From: Vibrio gazogenes
GTDB taxonomy: Bacteria; Pseudomonadota; Gammaproteobacteria; Enterobacterales; Vibrionaceae
Reading direction: 5' to 3'
NCBI RefSeq assembly: GCF_023920225.1
Contig: NZ_CP092587.1
Span: 1,736,001-1,800,000 of the forward strand
DNA: 64,000 bases
A model generated the notes under the pieces. That model did no database searches. It was given only the letters and a program-made list of their open reading frames with translations, and was not told the DNA's origin. Of the stretch, positions 35,614 through 46,071 are shown one piece after another (within the stretch, counting starts at the first letter, position 1; each line of letters opens with the position of its first letter). The translations under genes were made by a program, and so were the position numbers.

Positions 35614-36165
35614 ATGACGAGTCTTTCAGACAAGCTGCCCAATATTGCTGTACTTGGCTTTGCTGCTTTTTCCGGAACCGGAAAAACAACACTGCTGGAA
35701 TCCTTAATTCCTGTCTTGATGGCACATGGCATTCGCGTGGGTGTTTATAAACATTCACATCACGCCATCGAACAGGACGAACCGGGGAAAGACAGTTTTC
35801 GACTGCGCAAAGCCGGGGCATTTCAGACATTACTTTCGACACCGGCGCGAACCATTCTGACCACTGAATTTCCCGAAACACCGACATCTCCTGATTTCTA
35901 TCATTTGCTACAACAATTTGATACAGAGAGTCTGGATATTATTCTGGTTGAAGGTTGTAAGGAACAGCGCTTTCCTAAAATAGAGTTACACCGTCACGAA
36001 ATGAACAAGCCGTGGCTCTATCCCGATGATCCGGATATTATTGCAGTCGCAACAGATCGCATGATCACCTGTCCCCTGCCTTGTCTGGATATGAATAATA
36101 CCACCCAGATTGCTGAATTTGTGGTGCAGTATGTACAAAGTGAACGGCATCGCAGCCCGAATTAA
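35614..36165 (+). CDS. mobB: MobB, GTP-binding accessory protein of Mo-cofactor synthesis
   Basis: 183 aa. The Walker A motif is AFSGTGKTT (about residues 17-25), followed by KHSHH and a Walker B-like IILVEGCKE. It works with MobA. AAGGAAC lies upstream of the ATG. It forms an operon with mobA and is convergent with nagK. Confidence 0.93.
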   Translation: MTSLSDKLPNIAVLGFAAFSGTGKTTLLESLIPVLMAHGIRVGVYKHSHHAIEQDEPGKDSFRLRKAGAFQTLLSTPARTILTTEFPETPTSPDFYHLLQQFDTESLDIILVEGCKEQRFPKIELHRHEMNKPWLYPDDPDIIAVATDRMITCPLPCLDMNNTTQIAEFVVQYVQSERHRSPN

Positions 36166-36208
36166 TCAGGCTGCCAAACCAAGTAGAACAATATAAACAT
36201 CGTTATTT

Positions 36209-37120
36209 TCAAGGTTGAAGATTTAAAAATGCAGCGCCCCGGACACCGCCGGTTGCGCCGTATTTTGCTCTTCTGATTTCCGGACATTGTGCGATTGGTA
36301 ACAAATAACGCGAGATTCGCTGCGGCAGCTCCTGATAAAGCCGTTCAAAATTTGATAGTCCACCACCCAGTACAACGGTATGCGGATCATGAGCCGTAAA
36401 GATATTTCCGAGACATATCGCCAACAATTCGATGAAAAAATCAATAAAATCACTTGCTGTCTTATCACCTGCGTAAAAATTCTCAATGATCTCGACGGCA
36501 GGTTTGAATTGCCCATACCGGTGTTGATACAGCGCCTCAAAACCGCGACCAGAAATATAGTTCTCCAGACACCCTTGCTGACCACATCCACATTGGAATA
36601 AAGGCGGATTGTCTCCTAACCAAAACCATGCATCTATTGGTATTCGCATATGGCCGACTTCTCCTGCGATATGATTTCTGCCGGAAAAGATTTCACCGCG
36701 GTAGACTAGTCCGCCACCAAACCCAGTACCTAAAATGAGTCCCATGACCGAAGGACTGTCTCGCAACGAGTCATCCCATGCTTCAGACAAGATAAAACAG
36801 TTTGCATCATTTTCGATCCTGACGGGGCGTTGCAGTCGTTCTTCCAAGTCGTGGCGTAAATGACGACCATTAACACTCGGAATGTTGGCCGTCAGCAACG
36901 TGCCGTCATCAACACGTTCCATGCCGGGGAGCCCCACACCAATTTGACCAACACAGCCCAAAATTACATCATACTTTTCAACTTGTTCTGCGATCACGTT
37001 GATAAACTGGTCATAGTTCTTTAGCGGAGTAGGCAAACGTTCGGTTGCGACTCGGGTCAAGGTTGTATCGAATGCACCAAACTCAATTTTCGTTCCACCG
37101 ACGTCAAAGCCATAATACAT
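36209..37120 (-). CDS. nagK: N-acetylglucosamine kinase NagK (ROK family)
   Basis: 303 aa. The phosphate loop is [11 protein letters not shown], the catalytic Asp lies in RIENDANCF, and the zinc motif [10 protein letters not shown] is followed by YISGRG. It phosphorylates GlcNAc from cell-wall recycling or chitin breakdown. It starts at 37120 with GGAGG about 8 nt upstream, next to an AscI-like GGCGCGCC. Confidence 0.9.
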   Translation of the reverse strand: MYYGFDVGGTKIEFGAFDTTLTRVATERLPTPLKNYDQFINVIAEQVEKYDVILGCVGQIGVGLPGMERVDDGTLLTANIPSVNGRHLRHDLEERLQRPVRIENDANCFILSEAWDDSLRDSPSVMGLILGTGFGGGLVYRGEIFSGRNHIAGEVGHMRIPIDAWFWLGDNPPLFQCGCGQQGCLENYISGRGFEALYQHRYGQFKPAVEIIENFYAGDKTASDFIDFFIELLAICLGNIFTAHDPHTVVLGGGLSNFERLYQELPQRISRYLLPIAQCPEIRRAKYGATGGVRGAAFLNLQP

Positions 37121-37264
37121 GGCGCGCCTCCTCCATAGCGGTGATTATTATTCTGTAGTTGTTTCGGACATCACAATCGTACAGCTTTGCCCGTATCCGA
37201 TGCAGACAATATACTCAAATTCAGATGATATACCCAATTCAAACGACGATACATCCAGAAATGA

Positions 37265-37293
37265 GCGGTGCCAACCATGATGATCGGCACCGC
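37265..37293 (-). terminator. Hairpin after the chemoreceptor gene
   Basis: GCGGTGCC (37265-37272) and GGCACCGC (37286-37293) form an 8-bp perfect stem with a 13-nt loop, 59 nt beyond the chemoreceptor stop. The T-run is weak, so termination is a guess. Confidence 0.5.
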
Positions 37294-37302
37294 AATGAGA
37301 TG

Positions 37303-37362
37303 GGATTTAAGCGGATAGGATTTAAGTGGATAGGATTTAAGTGGATAGAGTTTAAGCGGATG
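37303..37362. repeat. Four 15-bp tandem repeats across the chemoreceptor stop codon
   Basis: Units at 37303, 37318, 37333 and 37348 read GGATTTAAG(C/T)GGATA; the fourth is slightly diverged. The last unit holds the stop and final codons of the methyl-accepting protein. Because the unit is 15 bp, each repeat places a further in-frame TAA on the minus strand. Confidence 0.9.
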
Positions 37363-39433
37363 CAGCGACCGTCGGCGTCGCTGATCGTTGATGTTGTGAC
37401 AACTGATATTGTGACAGCATCGTCTGTTGCTGATTGGCTATGTCGGAAACCTGCCCGGCACTACCGACCACTTCCTGTAAACTTAACGCTGTCTGTTGCC
37501 CTTGTTCAGCAATTAAAGCGATGGAATGGTTTACTTCTGCCGTAGCTTTTTCTTGCTGTTCTGCCGCGACAGAGATCTGTTCAACCCGCGCACAAATGCC
37601 TTGCACCGATGATTCAATCGAGGTGAATGATGATTTAACTTCTTCTCCGGATTCTAATGCCAGTGACATTTGTTGCCGCGAATCATTCACAGCCTGACGC
37701 GAACGATTTGCTGATGTAACCAACTCTGACATCAATTGACGAATGTTCGTGGTCTGTTCAGATGTTCCGCTCGCTAGCTTTCTCACTTCATCTGCGACCA
37801 CAGCAAAACCTCTGCCCTGCTCACCCGCTCTGGCAGCTTCAATCGCCGCATTTAGCGCCAACAGATTAGTATTCTCAGCAATCCCGCTGATCAAATTGAC
37901 CATGCCCTGAATCTGATCAACCCGTTCCACGAGTTCATTCATTGCATCATCACTACTGTCCAGCCGTGCATTAAGAGATTTCAGTGCATTCTGATTCTGA
38001 AGCAGTACATCGAGCCCCTTCTGGGCATGAGCAACGGATAGCTGGCTTTCCTGATGGGTCTCGCCGGTAATTGATGCGATTTCACTAATTGATGCTTCGA
38101 TTTCCGTCATGGTTGTACTCATACCTGCCAAAGCTTCATTCTGGCGCGTCAAACGTCGCTGACTACTTTCTGATGCTTGATGACTGATTTCCGAAGCCTG
38201 ATAAAGTGATGAAGACGTTTCCGTCACTTGATTGAGTGACAGACGGATCGCATCAACCACTTCATTCAGATTTCTGGCAACGCTTCTCAGTTCTGAAGGA
38301 CCTGATTCAATCAGGTTATCCGAGAAGTCTTTTTGTGCCAGAGAATGCAACTCGGTCAGAATATGACGCAGACTATGTAGCACCCAACGACGTAAAAGAA
38401 ACCAAACAATAACCAAAACAATAATTGCAATCACCATGAACCATATCTGAGCCGAGGTTGTCAGACTAAGCGTCTCTTTCACCAAAGATTGATTATTCTT
38501 GATCTGCTGACTGGCCCCCTGTGAAATCTCATCCAGTTTCTGAATGGTTTCAGTTGCAATACTGATCGCTTGATTGAGTTGCTCATCCTGTTTGTGGATC
38601 AAGTCAATTTGTGCCAATACCTGCTTGATGACACCGTGGTCAGCAAACCCTTTCTCCATGAGTTCGTAAGGGGCGGTCAGACTGGCAAATTCAGATACGT
38701 CTGGATACATTTCCCGAAAATCATCGAAAGCCAGTGAGACGGCCGACTCCCGGGTTCTCAGCGTCTTATAGAATTTTTGCGCAGCGCCTTCGTCTTTCTC
38801 CATCATCAGCATCAAAAACAGACTTTCCATTTTTGCAGCATTTGCAACAAAACGATTGGCAGCATCCATTGCTTCCGGATTTTCAAAAGCCAGCATGTTG
38901 GCAATCCGGTTCATTTCAGGGCCGATAGAGCTCACACCATAACGAAAAGTATCTGCGGCATCTTTTAACTGAACTTGCTCTTTTAACTTCTCTGCCTGTA
39001 TCGACATCAATGAGCGACTGAGAGACACAAAGGTGTCTACATTGCGAGTAATCGTATCAACCTGTGCTTTGGTGAGGCTGTTGTGCTGAACTGACTCATC
39101 CACCGCTTGCTTGAGCTGCTCTAACAGGCTTTGCGTCGCATTGATTTTTTGATCAATGCCTGCGCGAATTTGGGTCAGTTGATCTTGTTGTGTTGTACGA
39201 ATACCAGCACTCATCAGCTTGGTATTTTCTAGAATCGCTTGCACAAGCTGAGCATTGGTAATTGCCAAGGGAAATGCCCGGTTAGACAGGTGATCAAATT
39301 GTCCGGCGACAGAATGAAGCCCGCGGAGTCCCTGATAGGAAAGCAGTACAACAAACAGAATAAAGGCAACAAAACACGTGCTGATGATTCTGATAAGGGA
39401 AGATGAGGAAAAAAATTTGAAAATATTTAGCAT
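37352..39433 (-). CDS. Methyl-accepting chemotaxis protein
   Basis: 693 aa. TM1 is near residues 10-30; a long helical periplasmic sensor follows (about 35-335). TM2 is [18 protein letters not shown] (about 340-358), then HAMP and the signalling domain with the invariant hairpin tip [19 protein letters not shown]. Ligand unknown; the helical sensor has no recognisable Cache or PAS fold. Monocistronic. Confidence 0.93.
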   Translation of the reverse strand: MLNIFKFFSSSSLIRIISTCFVAFILFVVLLSYQGLRGLHSVAGQFDHLSNRAFPLAITNAQLVQAILENTKLMSAGIRTTQQDQLTQIRAGIDQKINATQSLLEQLKQAVDESVQHNSLTKAQVDTITRNVDTFVSLSRSLMSIQAEKLKEQVQLKDAADTFRYGVSSIGPEMNRIANMLAFENPEAMDAANRFVANAAKMESLFLMLMMEKDEGAAQKFYKTLRTRESAVSLAFDDFREMYPDVSEFASLTAPYELMEKGFADHGVIKQVLAQIDLIHKQDEQLNQAISIATETIQKLDEISQGASQQIKNNQSLVKETLSLTTSAQIWFMVIAIIVLVIVWFLLRRWVLHSLRHILTELHSLAQKDFSDNLIESGPSELRSVARNLNEVVDAIRLSLNQVTETSSSLYQASEISHQASESSQRRLTRQNEALAGMSTTMTEIEASISEIASITGETHQESQLSVAHAQKGLDVLLQNQNALKSLNARLDSSDDAMNELVERVDQIQGMVNLISGIAENTNLLALNAAIEAARAGEQGRGFAVVADEVRKLASGTSEQTTNIRQLMSELVTSANRSRQAVNDSRQQMSLALESGEEVKSSFTSIESSVQGICARVEQISVAAEQQEKATAEVNHSIALIAEQGQQTALSLQEVVGSAGQVSDIANQQQTMLSQYQLSQHQRSATPTVAASA

Positions 39434-39571
39434 CTGAGTTGGTCATCTGGTGAATACCTGCGTTGATGCTAAGAATAAAAAATTTCAGTCGTGTAACAGT
39501 TATATGACAAATGTATGACAGTGATAATAATATAACTAAACGCTAACATGAAAGCGAATCATTCTTCATAC

Positions 39572-39913
39572 TCAGTCATATTTTGCAACAGCCGTATCAA
39601 ACAGATTCTTCATCAATGAAATAAACTCATCCAGAAAAATAATCTGCTCATTGGTTGCTTTTTTCTTCCAGCATCCGGCCAGCACTTCTTCCAAATCTTC
39701 GGCAACCATATCCGCTTCTTTCAGAAGTTGAAAACGGACACTTGAATGAAGGTCAGGATTCTGTTCGAAAATATCCATAATATTACTTGCAACTAGATCC
39801 GTCACAACATCTTCAACACTCTCCTGACCTATATCACCTTCGTGCATGAACACGTCGAGATTTAATGAGAGATGCTCGATCAATGCCAAATAGCCTTCGG
39901 TTTCTACAACCAC
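39572..39913 (-). CDS. DUF3802-like small acidic protein
   Basis: 113 aa, soluble, strongly acidic and helical, without known catalytic residues. It resembles the DUF3802 family of vibrios and shewanellas. Role unknown. It is divergent from the fructosamine-kinase-like gene across a 297-nt gap, and nothing else is seen there. Confidence 0.7.
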   Translation of the reverse strand: MVVETEGYLALIEHLSLNLDVFMHEGDIGQESVEDVVTDLVASNIMDIFEQNPDLHSSVRFQLLKEADMVAEDLEEVLAGCWKKKATNEQIIFLDEFISLMKNLFDTAVAKYD

Positions 39914-40210
39914 TTTTGTACTCCACGATGATTCATGTCTAAGCCAGCAATTACTTCTATTCTAATTATAGAACGCAATTTTTGCAGTAGTGCTGTTCAG
40001 AAAATTATTGTTTTTGAACGTTTAGCACAGTCTATAGATAATCTGTAACCAATTTCAAGAACTGAATGTTCAAATCGGAACTCTAGAATATGCATTAAAT
40101 CACATTATTCAAGGGATGCCCCCTATCCAAGTCACTATTAATTATAAAGAATAGGAAAAATAATTGACTCTCACCTAGACTTACGAAGGCGTCGTTACGA
40201 GGTAATCGTT

Positions 40211-41080
40211 ATGTGGCAAGGTATCGTAGAACAACTATCACTTACATTAGGCAAAGAATTTCAACTTCACGAGAGACAAAGAATTCATGGCGGTGATATC
40301 AATGCCAGCTATGTCATCAGTGACGGACAAGAGAAATATTTTGTCAAAGTCACGGAGCAAGAGGGACTCTCACAATTGATTTGCGAACAAGATAACCTCA
40401 AGGCTCTTGCGCGTAGTCACTGTGTGAATCTTCCCAAAGTACGACTGATCGGCAGTTCCAAGACGCATGCTTTTCTGGTGCTGGATTATATCCACTTAAA
40501 ACCGTTGGAGAGCGGAGAACGCAGCTACCTTTTCGGTGAACAGTTAGCTCGCCTCCATCAATGGGGAGAACAAAAAGAGTATGGTTTTGATCAGGATAAC
40601 TATATTGGTGTAACCATCCAGCCCAATTCATGGAACAAAAAGTGGCATCGTTTTTTTGCCGAACAGCGCATCGGCTGGCAGTTGCAACTGCTTTATGAAA
40701 AAGGCATCGTATTTGTTGATATTGACAAATTTGTCGAAATTATCGCTCAGCGACTTGGACCTCATCAACCCAAACCTTCATTACTCCATGGCGATTTATG
40801 GCATGGGAACGTGGCGGACAACGGACTTGCCCCCTTCTGTTTTGACCCTGCCAGCTATTGGGGAGATCGAGAATGCGATATTGCCATGACAGAGCTATTC
40901 GGTGGATTCGAGCCTGAATTCTATCAGGGTTATGAAAGTGTTTTACCGTTAGAACTGGCATATCAGGAACGCAAGCATATTTATAACCTTTATCACATCC
41001 TCAATCACTGTAACTGCTTTGGCGGCCATTATCTCGATGATGCCCAACAGTCGATTCGCTATATTTTAGAAGAATCATAG
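40211..41080 (+). CDS. Fructosamine kinase-like protein (YniA type)
   Basis: 289 aa with an aminoglycoside-phosphotransferase fold: VKVTEQEGL with the ATP lysine, catalytic loop LLHGDLWHGN (HGD...N), and a metal Asp in CFDPASYWGDRECD. The family phosphorylates sugars attached to lysine, or ribulosamines, to undo glycation. GAGGTAATC precedes the ATG. It lies upstream of the riboflavin synthase paralogue, as in other vibrios. Confidence 0.88.
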   Translation: MWQGIVEQLSLTLGKEFQLHERQRIHGGDINASYVISDGQEKYFVKVTEQEGLSQLICEQDNLKALARSHCVNLPKVRLIGSSKTHAFLVLDYIHLKPLESGERSYLFGEQLARLHQWGEQKEYGFDQDNYIGVTIQPNSWNKKWHRFFAEQRIGWQLQLLYEKGIVFVDIDKFVEIIAQRLGPHQPKPSLLHGDLWHGNVADNGLAPFCFDPASYWGDRECDIAMTELFGGFEPEFYQGYESVLPLELAYQERKHIYNLYHILNHCNCFGGHYLDDAQQSIRYILEES

Positions 41081-41199
41081 CGAGAAAATCATTACAGGGC
41101 TTGAAGCCGCTCAGCATGAGAAAAGACACTAGGAATTAAGCGACAACTGGTTCAAAATACCGACGACACTGTCACATGGGCATAACAGGAGAAACAACA

Positions 41200-41922
41200 A
41201 TGTTCACAGGTATCATTCAGTCTGTCGGTCTTATCTCATCAATCAGTGACCACAAGGGTATAAGAACATTTAATATTGAGTTTGAACCTGGTTTCTGTAC
41301 CAACCTAGAAGTTGGGGCGAGTGTTGCAATTGATGGCGTTTGCTTAACGGTGACGGAGATAGTTACAAACACCAAAGCAAAGTTTGACGTCATGCTCAAA
41401 AGCTTGGAGATTACTACGCTGAGTGAGTACGGACAGAACCAAAGAGTCAATGTCGAACGCGCTGCAAAAGATGGGGCTGAAATTGGCGGACATCCACTTT
41501 CAGGACACATTGATTTCAAAACGTCAGTACTTGACGTACAACAGATTGATGATAACTATCGTGTCCGTATTTCAGTCCCGCACGAATGGGGTAAGTATAT
41601 TTTCCCCAAAGGGTATATTGCCTTAAATGGTGCAAGTCTGACCGTTTCAGATGTAAATAAAAATGAAGGCTGGTTTGATGTTTGGTTGATCCCGGAAACC
41701 CGAAGAATGACCACTTTCGAAGATAAGCAGAGCGGCTCAAATATTAATGTGGAAATCGAGCGTGGTACGCAAGTGGTTGTAGACACGGTTCGCGATGCCA
41801 TTGATGAGAAAATGGGCGCTTTAATGCCATTATTCGAGCGGTTCTTAGCCTCAAACAACACCGATGTTGAGTCTATCGGTCAAGCCGCTCAAAAAGCACT
41901 CTCCAAATCAGACCACTCGTAA
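41200..41922 (+). CDS. ribE: Riboflavin synthase alpha-type protein
   Basis: 240 aa, made of two lumazine-binding repeats: MFTGIIQ... with GVCLTV and GGHPLSGHID (first), then GYIALNGASLTV and LIPETRRMTTF (second). It converts two 6,7-dimethyl-8-ribityllumazines into riboflavin, if active. ATG 41200 begins the conserved MFTG and follows AGGAGAA; an in-frame ATG lies 8 codons upstream. It stands alone, outside a rib operon and near norM, so it is probably a second copy. No FMN riboswitch was seen. Confidence 0.85.
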   Translation: MFTGIIQSVGLISSISDHKGIRTFNIEFEPGFCTNLEVGASVAIDGVCLTVTEIVTNTKAKFDVMLKSLEITTLSEYGQNQRVNVERAAKDGAEIGGHPLSGHIDFKTSVLDVQQIDDNYRVRISVPHEWGKYIFPKGYIALNGASLTVSDVNKNEGWFDVWLIPETRRMTTFEDKQSGSNINVEIERGTQVVVDTVRDAIDEKMGALMPLFERFLASNNTDVESIGQAAQKALSKSDHS

Positions 41923-42343
41923 CCGATTATATGTAACCGATCACATGATGAGCGAGAGGCACTGCCCCTCGCTTCTGTCATACTGAACAACAAATGCAAC
42001 TACATGAATATATAGGTTCTTTTTTCATTCTCGTCAAACAACTTTTACTGAACTTTGAACGATTCCTATAAACATTCTTGCTGCCTACTGAGTATGACAG
42101 TGATAGAATATATTCAGACGACATCCATATGACGCGAATATAATAGTTTCATTGAATATCGTCAGGCAGGGATACGCAATATGAGATGACTCGGTTTATC
42201 CATATCATCTCAAGCAGGGCTCAGGCTATCGGGCTGCAGTAATATACCCAAATGACACGCAAGATATCGGATACGATCTCTGTCCTAAACATCAGGGTAT
42301 ATGTGAATAGCAGTGAATTTAACTCGTTTTATTTTTTGTCTCA
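41923..42343. other. 421-bp gap before norM, no gene seen
   Basis: An imperfect hairpin (AGCGAG 41951-41956 with CTCGCT 41968-41973) follows the ribE stop and may end that transcript. A possible -10 TATAAT lies at 42139-42144. TGAGATGA (42182-42189) and TCATCTCA (42205-42212) can pair, which could make a structured norM leader. No ORF or known RNA was recognised. Confidence 0.45.
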
Positions 42344-43726
42344 TTGGGTAATTTTGTGCATCTCTATAAAGCAGAAACAAAAAAATTATTTAACCTTGCC
42401 GTTCCCGTTTTAATCGCCTCCGTGGCGCAGACAGGAATGGGGTTTGTTGACACCGTTATGGCCGGTGGTGCCAGCGCTGTCGATATGGCGGCTGTTGCTG
42501 TCGCCGGTAGTATCTGGATGCCAACTATCCTTTTCGGTATGGGGATTCTAATGGCCTTAGTGCCAGTGATTGCTCAGTTGAATGGCGCCGGCAAACAGAA
42601 CAGTATTCCTTACGAAATTCAGCAAGGCATCTATACCGCACTTTTGCTGACAATTCCTGTCATTCTGATCCTACTCCAGACCAACCAAATTATGGTCTGG
42701 ATGGATATTGATCTTCCCTTGGCAGAAAAAACCCGCAATTACATGTATGCCATGATGTTTGGTGCACCGGCTTTCTTGCTCTTTCAGGCACTGAGAAACC
42801 TGACTGACGGGATGTCGATGACCAAACCGGCCATGGTGATTGGTTTCCTCGGCTTACTGATCAACATTCCATTGAACTGGATCTTCGTCTACGGTAAGTT
42901 CGGTGCCCCGGCATTGGGCGGTGTTGGATGCGGAGTCGCGACAGCAATCGTCTATTGGACGATGTTCTTGATGTTATGTTTCTATGTTGTCACGGCCAAA
43001 CGGCTCGCCCCGTTCTCCCCTTTCAAGTCACTTGCTCGTATCAATAAGAAAGAGCAGATGCGGATTTTCAGTCTGGGGCTGCCCGTTTCTGCTGCCATTT
43101 TCTTTGAAGTGTCACTTTTCGCCGTGGTTGCCCTCTTGGTTGCTAAATTGGGAGCGACCGTTGTCGCAGCTCACCAGATTGCAGTTAACTTCTCATCGAT
43201 GGTATTTATGCTCCCAATGAGTATCGGTGCCGCAGTTAGTATCCGTGTGGGCCATAAACTGGGTGAAGATGACTTTGATGGATCGATCATCGCCTCAAAA
43301 GTCGGCATCGCCTTAGGTCTCAGTACAGCAGTGATCACCGCAACATTGACGATCCTGTTCCGTGAACAACTGGCTTGGATGTATACAGATAATCTTGAAG
43401 TCATTGCATTGGCAGCTCACCTGCTGTTTATTGCCGCGATTTATCAATGCACCGATTCGATTCAAGTTGTCTCAGCCGGTGCCTTGCGGGGCTATAAAGA
43501 CATGAAGTCCCTTTTCTACATTACTTTTATTGCTTATTGGTTATTCGGACTGCCTTTCGGTTGTATTCTGGCCTTTACCAATTGGATTGTAGAACCAATG
43601 GGTGTCGCCGGGTTCTGGGTCGGATTCATCATTGGCCTCTCTTCAGCGGCATTGATGCTGGGGACTCGGCTCGGATGGATCTTCAAACGGCATACAGTTC
43701 CTAAACTGAATGTGGCTTCATCATAA
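42344..43726 (+). CDS. norM: NorM, Na+-driven MATE multidrug efflux pump
   Basis: 460 aa, 12 transmembrane helices, closely resembling V. cholerae NorM along its length. Examples are TPVLIASVAQTGMGFVDT-like residues at the start, the acidic residue in GFVDTVMAGG, and SIGAAVSIRVGHKLGE. It exports cationic drugs in exchange for sodium. The start is a TTG at 42344: the encoded N-terminus (GNFVHLYK) lines up with NorM, and no ATG fits. No clear ribosome site precedes it, so low translation is likely. Confidence 0.93.
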   Translation: MGNFVHLYKAETKKLFNLAVPVLIASVAQTGMGFVDTVMAGGASAVDMAAVAVAGSIWMPTILFGMGILMALVPVIAQLNGAGKQNSIPYEIQQGIYTALLLTIPVILILLQTNQIMVWMDIDLPLAEKTRNYMYAMMFGAPAFLLFQALRNLTDGMSMTKPAMVIGFLGLLINIPLNWIFVYGKFGAPALGGVGCGVATAIVYWTMFLMLCFYVVTAKRLAPFSPFKSLARINKKEQMRIFSLGLPVSAAIFFEVSLFAVVALLVAKLGATVVAAHQIAVNFSSMVFMLPMSIGAAVSIRVGHKLGEDDFDGSIIASKVGIALGLSTAVITATLTILFREQLAWMYTDNLEVIALAAHLLFIAAIYQCTDSIQVVSAGALRGYKDMKSLFYITFIAYWLFGLPFGCILAFTNWIVEPMGVAGFWVGFIIGLSSAALMLGTRLGWIFKRHTVPKLNVASS

Positions 43727-43751
43727 TTGAATCATCGTTTGATTATTTTCC

Positions 43752-43786
43752 AATCACAGGGATGCATTGCATCCCTGTGATTTTTT
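43752..43786 (+). terminator. Strong terminator after norM
   Basis: AATCACAGGGATGC and GCATCCCTGTGATT form a 14-bp perfect stem with a 3-nt loop; the right arm runs into six T at 43781-43786. Confidence 0.95.
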
Positions 43787-43872
43787 GAGTCCAACTGACC
43801 CGAATATCCGCTTTCCATTTCGACACTCAACCCTATCAACACTCAGTCATAAAAAGTATCGCGATACACGAT

Positions 43873-44730
43873 TCAGGGCAGTCGTTCACGGAGAAACCGG
43901 GCAAAGCGAGGCTTTCCTTTCGCCGTCATTCGATCATAACGATAAGTAATCCAGCTCCCGATGCTCGGAGGTGACGCTCTCTGCTGATCGGTTAAACCAC
44001 TCCCGACATAAAACTCGACACCCTGACGACTCCTGACCAAAAGCGCCCCGACTTGATTTTGATACTTCCCTTTGCCGTTTTTGTAACCAATCACCTGCGC
44101 TTCATCATCCCGATAAGGTTTTATCTTGAGCAAGGTATCACTCCGGCCAGAATGATAAGCAGCATTCCAGTCCCGTAGCATAATCCCTTCACCATTCGCT
44201 TGAATGATACGCTGCATCAATTTGTCCAGCGCCTTTTGAGATGTCAGAGCAAATTGCTCAATCAAATGAATATGGGAGATATCGGGCTGACGAAGTAACC
44301 ATGAGGCAATCTTATGATAGCGCTGATGATAAGGGCCAATCCCGAAGGGAATGTCGAACAGCATAAATGACATCTGCTGCCAGCTCTTCGGATCAGGTCG
44401 CTGATCCAAAATGGTCTGCTGAACCAAGTGAAATTGCCCTCTTCCGGCCCAGAGTTCCCCCTCTACCGGAAACGGCGGGAGTTGGCGTAAAAACCACTGC
44501 GGTGCATGAATTGGCGTACCATTTCGAGTCCGTAACAGCTTGCCATCCCAGACACCCCGAATGCCATCCAATTTTTCGCTGGCTCGGTAGTGGTTGAATT
44601 CAAGTTCATAACGACCGGGAGTGTAAGTGTTGGCCAGCATGACTTGTTCGGGAGATAATTCATCATGTGGCCCGGCATCTGCTGCCTGTGACAACATCAG
44701 GAGCGAGAGAAGCGTCATTTTTATTTTCAC
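43873..44730 (-). CDS. ligE: Periplasmic ATP-dependent DNA ligase (LigE type)
   Basis: 285 aa with a cleavable signal peptide (about 1-19, ending in ADA). The adenylated lysine is in SEKLDGIRG (KxDG motif I); GELWAGRG, EGIMLR and LLKIKPY correspond to later ligase motifs. The C-terminal OB part is minimal. Such secreted mini-ligases may repair DNA during natural transformation. It is followed by the TPR gene of the TonB2 cluster on the same strand. Confidence 0.9.
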   Translation of the reverse strand: MKIKMTLLSLLMLSQAADAGPHDELSPEQVMLANTYTPGRYELEFNHYRASEKLDGIRGVWDGKLLRTRNGTPIHAPQWFLRQLPPFPVEGELWAGRGQFHLVQQTILDQRPDPKSWQQMSFMLFDIPFGIGPYHQRYHKIASWLLRQPDISHIHLIEQFALTSQKALDKLMQRIIQANGEGIMLRDWNAAYHSGRSDTLLKIKPYRDDEAQVIGYKNGKGKYQNQVGALLVRSRQGVEFYVGSGLTDQQRASPPSIGSWITYRYDRMTAKGKPRFARFLRERLP

Positions 44731-44889
44731 GGTAGCAATATCCTGTTATCGGTTGATCTGTCGATAACATGACGGCGTACGTGAAAGGCGTCATCACATG
44801 TCTGGTTTTAATTCGAGGAAGTATTCGGTTTCTCATTCACCAGTAACATGATGGCTCATCAATCGTGTGAGATGACTCGCAACGTACCG

Positions 44890-46071
44890 CTAAGATTCTC
44901 TATTTTGTCGATATGCATGCAACTGAGTCAGATACTTAATCCAGCTTTTAGCCTCGCGGGACGGTTGAAGACTATCAGCCTTCTTCGCTTGGCTGAGCGC
45001 CTGCTCAAATTGGTTCAGCTTGTAGAGCGCTTGCGTCCGTAACAGTGCAATATCGGCTGGTTTATCATGTCCTTGTAACAAAGCCAATGCATCGAGCGCA
45101 TGCTGATAATGACCTTGTTGGAGCTGTAAACGCGCAACGTAGCGATAATATTTTTTATCGTGTTGTGCGGCGAGCTGCCAGTTTTCAATCGCTTTATCCC
45201 ACTCCTTTGCCTGCTGCCAGTAGTAAGCCGTTTGGGTTATTTCTTCAAGTGCCGGTGCGGATTGCTTCGCCAACCCGGCCATGACTCGGGCAGCTCTTTC
45301 CGGAATACCGTTTTGTGCATATAGATTCGCGAGCAATTTCAGGTTTTGCTCTGAAAGTGCCACCCCTTTCAATCGCGCGAGTTCCAACGAAGCAAGCGCC
45401 GAACGGAACTGTTTCGTTTTGATCTCCATATTCACTAACTGTAGCCACAAGTTGCGTTGATCCGGTTCAAGTGTCAACAATCGTTTAATGGTTGGAATGG
45501 CTGCTTGATAGCGAGTGAGCTGGATTTGAGCGCCTAATTTCACCGAGAGTGGCGTCACCGCATCCGGCAGTCGGAATTGTTCATATCGTGAGATTGCGGC
45601 CAGTGATTTTTGCCACTGAGATAACTGATAATAAATTTGTCCGATCCGAAGCCAAAGCTGGGACACATCTTTTTTCGGGGGAGCAGATTCAGCCAGTTGT
45701 CGATAGTAGGTCACGGCTTCTTGATACTGGTGGTCATTCGCGAGCAGATCAGCCAGCATCCGCTTAGCGGTCCAAGCCAGATCATCTTTGAGTTGATTAG
45801 ATGTGACCGCGTAACGGGCTTGTTCAATCGCCTGCTGGCTCTGTTCATTTTGCCAATAGTAATTGGCTAGGATTAAAGCAACATAAGCTTGATCCTGTGG
45901 CTTCGCGGCGGTGACGGCACGTAATGTCTGAATTGCCTGTTCCAACTGCTGCTGTTCAGCCTGTTTTTGAGCTTGAACCACTTGAGCGGCGACATGACGA
46001 CTCAGTTCCACCGCGGAGACAGTACTGGTATATAACCATAACAAACCGATAAAAATATATTTCATCTTCAT
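44890..46071 (-). CDS. TPR-repeat protein of the TonB2 operon
   Basis: 393 aa: a signal peptide (about 1-20), then at least eight TPR-like helical pairs spanning almost the whole protein. It overlaps tonB2 by 4 nt at its start, so it is the last gene of the operon. It is thought to be a periplasmic accessory of TonB2; the exact role is unknown. Confidence 0.87.
   Translation of the reverse strand: MKMKYIFIGLLWLYTSTVSAVELSRHVAAQVVQAQKQAEQQQLEQAIQTLRAVTAAKPQDQAYVALILANYYWQNEQSQQAIEQARYAVTSNQLKDDLAWTAKRMLADLLANDHQYQEAVTYYRQLAESAPPKKDVSQLWLRIGQIYYQLSQWQKSLAAISRYEQFRLPDAVTPLSVKLGAQIQLTRYQAAIPTIKRLLTLEPDQRNLWLQLVNMEIKTKQFRSALASLELARLKGVALSEQNLKLLANLYAQNGIPERAARVMAGLAKQSAPALEEITQTAYYWQQAKEWDKAIENWQLAAQHDKKYYRYVARLQLQQGHYQHALDALALLQGHDKPADIALLRTQALYKLNQFEQALSQAKKADSLQPSREAKSWIKYLTQLHAYRQNRES

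Noticed and set aside
37303..37362. CRISPR-like array
   Set aside because: Units are contiguous 15-mers with no spacers and no cas genes nearby.
37159..37545. Plus-strand ORF opposite the chemoreceptor end
   Set aside because: It is antisense to a solid gene and partly made of the tandem repeats.
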